From Calliphora vicina (Eukaryota > Arthropoda > Insecta > Diptera > Calliphoridae), in NCBI RefSeq assembly GCF_958450345.1, contig NC_088781.1, positions 43,635,357 through 43,699,356 on the forward strand: DNA of 64,000 nt. The letters run 5' to 3'. How positions within the stretch are numbered: the stretch's first letter is position 1; each line of letters starts with the position of its first letter. A program made the position numbers and the translations under genes. Positions 56,210-64,000 of the stretch are shown one piece after another. A model generated the notes under the pieces. It made no database searches and was not told the origin of the DNA. It worked only from the letters and a program-made list of their open reading frames with translations.

Positions 56210-56954
56210 CATCTATTCTCTTTAGTAAGGCGATTTTTGAGAAACGGCCGGATTTACACATCATTGATCTATTCTTACCTAAACTCTTCTTGTCTGCTGT
56301 ATACTAAAACATACCTCCTTAAAACATACTCTATATAGAGACTAGCCTGTCTTGCGATCACTTAGGCGATAAGTTCAACTTTTCAATCCTTATGATGTTT
56401 TCTGCTATGTCGGCTAGAAACTCCAAACTTCTCTTGTGTGGTGCATACCAAAACATAACTCCCATCTATTCTCTTTAGTAAGGCGATTTTTGAGAAACGG
56501 CCGGATTTACACATCATTGATCTATTCTTACCTAAACTTTTCTTATCTGCTGTATACTAAAACATACCTCCTTAAAACATACTTTATATAGAGACTAGCC
56601 TGTCTTGCGATCACTTAGGCGATAAGTTCAACTTTTCATGATGTTTTCTGCTATGTCGGCTAGAGACTCCAAACTTCTCTTGTGTGGTGCATACCAAAAC
56701 ATAACTCCCATCTATTCTCTTTAGTAAGGCGATTTTTGAGAAACGGCCGGATTTACACATCATTGATCTATTCTTACCTAAACTTTTCTTATCTGCTGTA
56801 TACTAAAACATACCTCCTTAAAACATACTTTATATAGAGACTAGCCTGTCTTGCGATCACTTAGGCGATAAGTTCAACTTTTCATGATGTTTTCTGCTAT
56901 GTCGGCTAGAGACTCCAAACTTCTCTTGTGTGGTGCATACCAAAACATAACTCC
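56210..56954. repeat. Three-unit ~250-bp tandem repeat
   Basis: Units start with CATCTATTCTCTTTAGTAAG at about 56210, 56463 and 56709 (lengths ~253, 246, 246). Units 2 and 3 share a 7-base deletion (TTTTCATGATG versus TTTTCAATCCTTATGATG) and are nearly identical, so they arose most recently. A degraded further copy of one part follows (56955-57065). Within each unit TACTAAAACATACCTCCT and TACCAAAACATAACTCCC hint at an older internal duplication. Confidence 0.85.
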
Positions 56955-57639
56955 CAATTCTATACAGAAATTAGCCTTTCTTACGATCACTTGGGCGATA
57001 AATTCTACTTTTCAATCCAGCCTGGAGACGATGCTGGAAGTTGATTTTTTCTACTATGTCGGCTCTAGAATCAAAGGGTGAGGCGCAACATCCTACAAAG
57101 CATAAAAATCTGGAGGCGGAAATCAGAAATCTGAATTTTGACAGAACTTTGAAGGCGATAACACTGGGCCGCAAACTCTGGCCTTCGCCCTTATGCAATA
57201 TCAATTTACCCTGACGTTTTAAAGACGGAACAAGCAATGATTCGATAACATTTTTTGACGATATTGACCCTCGAATATTTTTCAAACTGCCCAATGTTTG
57301 CATTGTTTTCCAAGCGAAAATTTATGCAATAGCTTTGGCTAAGTAAAATAAAACAGAAATTCAATTTTGAGTCGTCTACCATTGCATCAACGTTGACCTG
57401 ATTTGCGCAATCAATGATCCCAGTTAGAACGTGGTGAAGCGAAATTTCTAATGTATTGTATACATTCCCTAACACAGCTTGGACATATTCATTTCTAGCT
57501 ACGATAGTTGGCGGAACATGAATGAATTATTAGAAAAAAGAATGCTGTGACTCTCAGAGACATGCGCTTTCTTTTAGGATTGATAAATGGGCAATCAGCG
57601 AGTCGAATGCCGATTGTAGAATAAGACTCTTACAGCTCT
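56955..57639. other. Degraded repeat extension and gene-free DNA
   Basis: 56955-57065 resembles part of the preceding tandem unit (GCGATAAATTCTACTTTTCA; CTACTATGTCGGCT). The rest shows no recognisable coding region. Confidence 0.4.
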
Positions 57640-57745
57640 TGATAGAGATGCGATCAGACATCTTGGATATATGTTTACTGGCCACTGGCTGATTGAACGC
57701 ATTTCGAAGGGAATGGCCTTCCTGCAAGAAGGCCATATGTTCGCA
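57640..57745 (+). mobile_element. Retrotransposon C-terminal scrap
   Basis: Reads LLATGHWLIERISKGMAFLQ in mixed frame, resembling the LLTGHWxIGxHAxRLGL motif of the other retrotransposon tails. Short and low confidence; separate from the pol remnant that follows because the motif order would otherwise be reversed. Confidence 0.35.
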
Positions 57746-57779
57746 ATGGGGTATTAGACCCTGGTATGTGAATTATTCT

Positions 57780-58690
57780 ATGACGTGTCTGTCTGGTGTA
57801 AAGCAGTAGATAAAGGTTCAAATAGCATGCTATTCGTGAAATTTTTAAGGAGAATGACAATCCTGACAACAGGAGCACCAAGAACGACGGCAACAAAGTC
57901 GCTCTTTACATTATTAAACTTGATCCCTAATGGCCAGAAAAATGAAATTTACTGCGGCCTTCACGCTTAATGCTACTGGTTCATGGAAACATGGATCATG
58001 CAGATAATATTGATTATTGCACTCCCAGGCTCTTCCTATCGAGAAACTTTGGTTTCTCAGTTCCATACATCGTGGAATTAATAGATGGACCTCCACTTGA
58101 CACACCGAGTCTATCTGTCTATACGGACGGTTCTAGACAGGGAGATCGAGTTGGCGGTGGTGTCTACATTCAGGAATATGGAATTTGAAAGGCGGCTAAC
58201 TGGCTCATTTATAACAAGATAAAAGGAAAGGACATTCGTATATACTGATAGTCAAGCTGCTATAAAATCTCTGACAGGTATGTACAGAACATCGAACATA
58301 GTCCAGGACAGCCGGACATTCTTAAATAAGATGGCGAGACATTCAACAGTCGCACTCATGTGGATAAGTGGACACGGAAATATTTTAGACAATTGTGTTG
58401 CTGATGATCTGGCGAAAAAGGGAGCTATGATGCCTGATGGAGATATAGACTTTGCGGGATTCCGTTATCCAAATGCAAGCAGCGAATAGCGAATTCTAAT
58501 CTCTATCTTACTCCTCATTTGTCTTTATTTCTTCTACAATTCTATTCTATTTGACTTTTCTCTTCTCTTTTCATCTCGATTTGGCCCTCTCTATTTCTCT
58601 ATTTTCATGTAACACAAAGGGACCTACCGTATGGTACCAAGTGGGCTGGTCTTTCCTGCTTCGATTGGATGGTTGCCAGTTAACCTAACC
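57780..58690 (+). mobile_element. Retrotransposon pol remnant: RT end, RNase H, 3' tail (R7)
   Basis: Starts in the RT thumb (VWCKAVDKGSN ... RTTATKSLFTLLNLIPNG, 57785-57930). After a frameshift an RNase H domain follows: LSVYTDGSRQGDRVGGGVYI (first Asp, 58110-58170), FVYTDSQAAIKSLTG (Asp, near 58240), LMWISGHGNILDNCVADDLA (His and final Asp, 58350-58410). The 3' tail is pyrimidine-rich and ends GTAACACAAAGGGACC ... GCCAGTTAACCTAACCTAT, like R4. The RNase H catalytic acidic residues seen are retained, but a stop at 58188 and frameshifts break the frame. The zinc-knuckle segment is absent. Confidence 0.8.
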
Positions 58691-60362
58691 TATACCAGAG
58701 GTGGATGGATAACTTTGGCAAACAGTTGTGGCCTCTGTTATTATCTTTGAATTTTCTGAATCATCTTTATAAAGAAATAAAGTCAGTCTCTGGCATAATT
58801 TATTTAAAGAAAATATTTCACAATTTAATAAGTCTTGCATTTGATCGATTTTTGTAAATCTTTACAAAACATTGGAAATATTCTTAACATTTGAGATTAT
58901 AGAGTAACAATAATAGCAGTGAATTTACAGTCTTCTCCAAAACATCGTCAATGATATTGGCGAAAATATTCGCTCAGAAATTGTCTGGGACACTGAAACT
59001 GAATCCGAAATATGTAGTGCCTTCTCGCATGCATTTAAACCTAACTTTTTCTAACATCTTATATAAGTTTATACTTCTTCTATTTAAAATTTAAACCATT
59101 TAATTCCAACCACTTAAATGTCTTTTTTCCCTTTAAACGCATAAAACTTGGTCGCATCTCTTGGCACGGCATAAATTATTATTTAATCTTAATTTCTTTT
59201 ATGATCTGCTATGAAAAACGGATGTACATAGCTGCTAACGACGACTAATAAAATCGTGGCTGGGTTTATACAGCCCTCCAGAACTTGTTAGCACAATTCC
59301 TAAGAAAAAGCTACAAGAAGTAGAAAAAAAAATATAGACATCAAACGCTGGTTTTAAGCTTAAAACAGTAATTTAAATCATTATAGCAAATAAAAATCTA
59401 TACAAGTTGTATGTAATAAAGTTGTGGTGGCTTTTATAGACTTGAAATTAAAGCTGTTTTGTGATAATTTAAATTGTTTTTCTAAAACTCCATAGAAACC
59501 TACGAGCGAGGAGTACTTGCTGGTATGTTTTAGTTCAAGCATTTGAAGGCTGGATGGAATAAATAAATTTGTAGTCGTAAACATCAACAGCAGCAGCATT
59601 GAATTAAACAAAAGTATCATCGCGCGCTTAATAATTGTGTTGTTACACATATTTTATATTGTAATTTAGCTTTTATTATACTTTTCTATATAAAAGAATA
59701 AGTATTTTATATGTACGTTTTAATATGATTTAATTTAAAGATTTCTACCATGTCGATTTAAAGTAGGAACACGAAGAAAATGTTTCCTTTTTCTACAACA
59801 ATTCCATTGTCATATCTTGCTTTTCGTTCAATTACTTTCATGCACCTACATTTGCTAACATTTCCAGCAAGTAGCAAGCAACTACAGCAGCAATTTCTTG
59901 CTGTTTCAGTAGCAAACAGTACGAGGAGCAGCTGTGTGTCAGTACAATGCACTTTCTTTGTGTCTTAATTATTTCACCGTCATTTAGTGAGAATTTGTAA
60001 GAAGAAACTCAATGACTGTCTCTGTTTGAAGGTTCGCTTCTTCGTCTTCATATTTGACTGAATGTATCTCTGACTGTCTGTCTGTCTGCCTTTTCATTCC
60101 CACTGAAGTACATTAATACTTAATTAGTAACGAATTTATTATTCAATTTCTTGTTGTTGCATTCGTTTTTCAAATTATTTTTGTTGAATACGAACAACTG
60201 TTTGTAGTTTCTTATAAATTATTTATTACAAGATTTGGTTAATTAAGTTAAAAATGTTTTCACACTCGTTAAGGACTTTTTTTTAGTAAATTAAGTAACA
60301 AACCAAAATAATAAATAATTAAAAAAATATGAGAAATAAATGGAAAAACAAAAGGAAATGAA
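58691..60362. other. Gene-free AT-rich DNA
   Basis: No coding region recognised. CTGTCTGTCTGTCTG run near 60073. An isolated relative of the 60.4-kb minisatellite unit lies at 58766-58815. Confidence 0.5.
58766..58815 (+). repeat. Isolated minisatellite-like unit
   Basis: TTATAAAGAAATAAAGTCAG then TCTCTGGCATAATTTATTTA AAG closely matches the 35-bp unit at 60363-60897, about 1.6 kb downstream in the same orientation. Confidence 0.6.
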
Positions 60363-60897
60363 GCCTAATTTCTGTTAATAAATAAAGACAGATTCTGGCC
60401 TAATTTCTGTTAATAAATAAAGCCAGATTCTGCCCTAATTTCTGTTAAGAAATAAAGACAGATTCTGGCCTAATTTCTGTTAATAAATAAAGCCAGATTC
60501 TGCCCTAATTTCTGTTAAGAAATAAAGATTCTGGCATAACTTATATAGAGAAATATAGCCAGATTCTGGCATAATTTCTATAGAGAATTAAAGCCAGATT
60601 CTGGCATAATTTCTGTAAAGAAATGAAGCCTGATTCTGGAATAATTTCTATAAAGAAATGAAGCCAGATTCTGGAATAATTTCTATAAAAGAAATGAAGC
60701 CAGATTCTGGCATAATTTCTATAAAAGAAATGAAGCCAGATTTCGGTCTAATTTCTTCTCAGAAATAAATCCAGATTCTGGCCTAATTTCTTCTCAGAAA
60801 TAAAGCCAGATTCTAGCCTAATATCTGTTAACAAATACTGCCAGATTTTGGCATAATTTCTATAATGAAATAAAGTCAGATTCTGGCCTAGTTTCTG
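60363..60897 (+). repeat. 35-bp minisatellite, about 15 units
   Basis: Unit approximately GCCTAATTTCTGTTAATAAA then TAAAGCCAGATTCTG. The first units alternate GACAGATTCTGG and GCCAGATTCTGC, giving a 70-bp higher-order pattern. Later units read GCATAATTTCTATAAAGAAA. One unit is shortened (near 60520-60535). Transcribed either way it has frequent stops. Confidence 0.92.
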
Positions 60898-61453
60898 TTT
60901 CGGGGTTTAATATATTCAAATAATTTTAATTAAAAAACTTATTAAATTTCCTCACAATGTTCAGCAGCTGCAACTGCATTCAAACCTTAATTGACTTTAA
61001 ATTGAACTTTATGATTTTAATAAGAATAGTGTTTTCTTTAGTTACTAATTCATCAACTTCATTGTCGTCATCATCATCATCATGGTAGTCTTCATCAATG
61101 TCTTAACATTACGTGGTAACAATTTGTTACAATTGAAGAATTAGGTTAAAATGTTTTTCATTATTTGCGGTTGACCACAAACTAGTAATTGGGCCCCCAT
61201 CATATAAATGACTCAATTTCCAAAATACCAAAAGACAACGTCAAATGAACCAAATGAACAACGGCAACTACAATAAATTCTCGTAGTTGTACACAAATGT
61301 GAGTTTGTTATTAAAGGACTAACTAACTGAACAAATACGAGGTTGATCTAGAAAGATCATAAAACTAAATGAGAATTATTTATATTAGTATCTTTAAGGC
61401 TGACTCTCTTAAAGATAAAATGCTTTAAATTATAATGAATTGGTTTTAAAATT

Positions 61454-62787
61454 CCAGTTCTAGTTCAGTTCTAGTTAAGTTCTACTTCAGTTCTAGTTCA
61501 GTTCTAGTTAAGTTCTAGTTCAGTTCTAGTTCAGTTCTAGTTCAGTTCTAGTTCAGTTCTAGTTCAGTTCTAGTTCAGTTCTAGTTCAGTTCTAGTTCAG
61601 TTCTAGTTCAGTTCTAGTTCAGTTCTAGTTCAGTTCTAGTTCAGTTCTAGTTCAGTTCTAGTTCAGTTCTAGTTCAGTTCTAGTTCAGTTCTAGTTCAGT
61701 TCTAGTTCAGTTCTAGTTCAGTTCTAGTTCAGTTCTAGTTCAGTTCTAGTTCAGTTCTAGTTCAGTTCTAGTTCAGTTCTAGTTCAGTTCTAGTTCAGTT
61801 CTAGTTCAGTTCTAGTTCAGTTCTAGTTCAGTTCTAGTTCAGTTCTAGTTCAGTTCTAGTTCAGTTCTAGTTCAGTTCTAGTTCAGTTCTAGTTCAGTTC
61901 TAGTTCTAGTTCTAGTTCAGTTCTAGTTCAGTTCTAGTTCAGTTCTAGTTCAGTTCTAGTTCAGTTCTAGTTCAGTTCTAGTTCAGTTCTAGTTCAGTTC
62001 TAGTTCAGTTCTAGTTCAGTTCTAGTTCAGTTCTAGTTCAGTTCTAGTTCAGTTCTAGTTCAGTTCTAGTTCAGTTCTAGTTCAGTTCTAGTTCAGTTCT
62101 AGTTCAGTTCTAGTTCAGTTCTAGTTCAGTTCTAGTTCAGTTCTAGTTCAGTTCTAGTTCAGTTCTAGTTCAGTTCTAGTTCAGTTCTAGTTCAGTTCTA
62201 GTTCAGTTCTAGTTCAGTTCTAGTTCAGTTCTAGTTCAGTTCTAGTTCAGTTCTAGTTCAGTTCTAGTTCAGTTCTAGTTCAGTTCTAGTTCAGTTCTAG
62301 TTCAGTTCTAGTTCAGTTCTAGTTCAGTTCTAGTTCAGTTCTAGTTCAGTTCTAGTTCAGTTCTAGTTCAGTTCTAGTTCAGTTCTAGTTCAGTTCTAGT
62401 TCAGTTCTAGTTCAGTTCTAGTTCAGTTCTAGTTCAGTTCTAGTTCAGTTCTAGTTCAGTTCTAGTTCAGTTCTAGTTCAGTTCTAGTTCAGTTCTAGTT
62501 CAGTTCTAGTTCAGTTCTAGTTCAGTTCTAGTTCAGTTCTAGTTCAGTTCTAGTTCAGTTCTAGTTCAGTTCTAGTTCAGTTCTAGTTCAGTTCTAGTTC
62601 AGTTCTAGTTCAGTTCTAGTTCAGTTCTAGTTCAGTTCTAGTTCAGTTCTAGTTCAGTTCTAGTTCAGTTCTAGTTCAGTTCTAGTTCAGTTCTAGTTCA
62701 GTTCTAGTTCAGTTCTAGTTCAGTTCTAGTTCAGTTCTAGTTCAGTTCTAGTTCAGTTCTAGTTCAGTTCTAGTTCAGTTCTAGTTC
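61454..62787 (+). repeat. 11-bp satellite (TTCAGTTCTAG)n, about 120 units
   Basis: About 1.33 kb of nearly perfect TTCAGTTCTAG. Variant units (TTAAGTTCTAG, TTCAGTTCTAC) are confined to the first ~60 bp. One internal irregularity, three consecutive TTCTAG blocks, occurs at about 61898-61915. The unit is itself two half-units, TTCAG and TTCTAG. The period places a stop codon in every forward frame. The right edge passes into a mariner fragment within the shared bases TTCA. Confidence 0.97.
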
Positions 62788-62893
62788 ACTTTGGAACAGA
62801 GTATAAGAAATAGACTTGGTGCGTTCTTGGCCTCAAAAAAGGTGCAGTTCTTTTGGATCGGAATTCAAATGCTGCCAGGAAGATGGAGCTAAA
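62786..62893 (+). mobile_element. Mariner 3' coding fragment adjoining the satellite
   Basis: TTCACTTTGGAACAGAGTAT, then GCGTTCTTGGCCTCAAAA, GTGCAGTTCTTTTGGATCGG and GCTGCCAGGAAGATGG match the C-terminal part of the mauritiana-like mariners (FTLEQSIRNWLDSFLASKDE, then QFFWLGIHMLPERW). Everything upstream is replaced by the satellite. No terminal repeat follows. Confidence 0.75.
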
Positions 62894-64000
62894 AGATTAA
62901 TTTGTGGCAAAAGAATATTTTTTGAAAGTCCTTCCCAGTCTGCCCCACATACAACTGCAGCAACAACAACATTTAATAGCAGCCAAAATTGCCTAATAAA
63001 ACAAAAATTTCTCAATTATCTGCCAAACGATGAAGACGAAACCGAAAAAAAATTACAACTGAACCCAAACAAACACAGAAATGTATAGGAAACCAGCAGC
63101 TAAAACTGAAAACAGGCAGCAAAAACCCACAAAAAATAAAACTGAAATGAAATAAAATAGAAAAAAAGTAAGAAATCGGTCACGAATTTGTAATATTGTT
63201 GTAATGTTACAACAATTTTCTTTTTTTATATATATTTATAGGTATGTGAGTATGTAAGACAGTGTATGTGTAGAGTAAATAAAAGCAGTAGTAAAAACCA
63301 ATGATGACAACTAAAGTAACGACAACGTAACGTATATTTGATGGAGCAGCAGCATACAGCAGGGTTAGGGTAGAGGGGGGAAATAACAAAAAAGAGCCCA
63401 GCAATGCACGTAAACTGTCAAATAGAATAATTGTTAGTTAAACCTTAAAAGAAAAACCATAAACACACACTTAACCACAAAACAATAAATAATAATGACA
63501 AGAAAATAAAATAACAACTACAAGACACATACAACAGCAACAACAAGAACAACAACAACTACCAAAACATGTTAACAACTACAACAACAGCAAAACATAC
63601 ACAATTACATTTAATACATACATATTTAGGAGCAGTAGAAACTGCTAGGTTGATGTGCGGTATTGGTGCTAAAGAAGCCAAAGGAGGCGGTGGTTTTATG
63701 GGTGGGTGTAGCAGGTGGTGGGGCCAAAGGAGCTGCAGTTAAAAGTGGTTTTCTGATGGAGTGTTTCCAGTGTAAAGTATTTCTTATTTACACATCATAA
63801 AAAATAATATGCCAAGAAATTGAAAAGATATAAATTTGTAAATAATAAATAGATATGTATGTATTTGCACACTACTATTGGCTAGGAGAAGAAATTTAAT
63901 TTCGATAATTGTAACTAATACAATTATGGTTCTCTCAGTGGAGAATCATATTAGGCAAATTAGCCTCAAATCAGGTTATTGGTAAATCAGATCTACGTAT
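62894..64000. other. Gene-free DNA with CAA-rich repeats
   Basis: CAACAGCAACAACAAGAACA and related CAA/ACA repeats at about 63520-63600; GCAGCAACAACAACATTTAA near 62958. No coding region supported. Confidence 0.5.

Noticed and set aside
60363..60897. Regular array considered as CRISPR-like
   Set aside because: Units are directly contiguous with no unique spacers, and the context is eukaryotic; it is a minisatellite.
61454..62787. 11-bp array considered as telomeric repeat
   Set aside because: The unit is not a known telomere type and the array is internal, followed by mariner and ordinary sequence.
62816..63088. 90-residue open frame just after the satellite
   Set aside because: Its first part is the mariner fragment read out of frame and the rest is CAA/ACA-rich low complexity.

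Overview
The window looks like gene-free nuclear DNA from a higher fly. It is very AT-rich and full of homopolymer runs and short GT, CAG and CAA repeats. The transposon families are those of dipterans: several mariner lineages, a DD37E Tc1/mariner family, DINE-1/Helentron-like elements ending in the ...CTCTCTTACTTGTTTT hairpin tail, RNase H-bearing non-LTR retrotransposons, and many short foldback (MITE-like) elements. A calyptrate fly (blow fly or house fly relative) is my best guess; this is inference from repeat type, since no host gene is present to confirm it. I found no complete host protein gene, rRNA, tRNA or CRISPR array. Long open frames are rare, and those with recognisable content are broken transposase or reverse-transcriptase pieces. 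The window is probably an intron of a long gene or an intergenic block.

Layout. 0.2-5.9 kb: a retroelement scrap and a rearranged mariner, a DD37E element split by a DINE-1-like insertion, then a mariner whose terminal repeat was hit by an 8-bp-TSD hAT element. 6.5-8.7 kb: a reverse-strand mariner split by a 5'-truncated retrotransposon. 10.4-13.7 kb: foldback element, second DD37E subfamily, a TCCCGGGA-ended element, mariner, long inverted repeat. 15.7-26.6 kb: the most layered part, with an unassigned 1.25-kb terminal-repeat element, two TTAA-flanked elements (one cutting an RTE-like reverse transcriptase), a mariner carrying a MITE, and a long terminal-repeat element stuffed with an irritans-like mariner, an RTE-like fragment and a mauritiana-like mariner that itself carries an insertion.

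28-39.8 kb: MITE, retrotransposon tails, three mariners and two DD37E elements. One DD37E copy holds a retrotransposon tail with a perfect 12-bp target duplication; the other holds both a DINE-1-like element and a 923-bp hAT element with a perfect 8-bp duplication. A DINE-1-like pair follows. 41.5-48.3 kb: an unassigned 1.28-kb element with ~80-bp terminal repeats, a degraded retrotransposon pol, and an array of degenerate tandem repeats interrupted by a second Helentron-like family and a TAA-flanked MITE. 50.5-58.7 kb: a perfect hairpin, two MITEs, retrotransposon remnants and a three-unit ~250-bp tandem repeat. 60.4-62.8 kb: a 35-bp minisatellite and a 1.33-kb, 11-bp satellite that ends inside a mariner fragment.

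The pieces do not form a pathway. They record successive insertions, and in many cases the order can be read because one element interrupts another or leaves a clear target duplication. All family assignments come from motifs read by eye; no database search was run.
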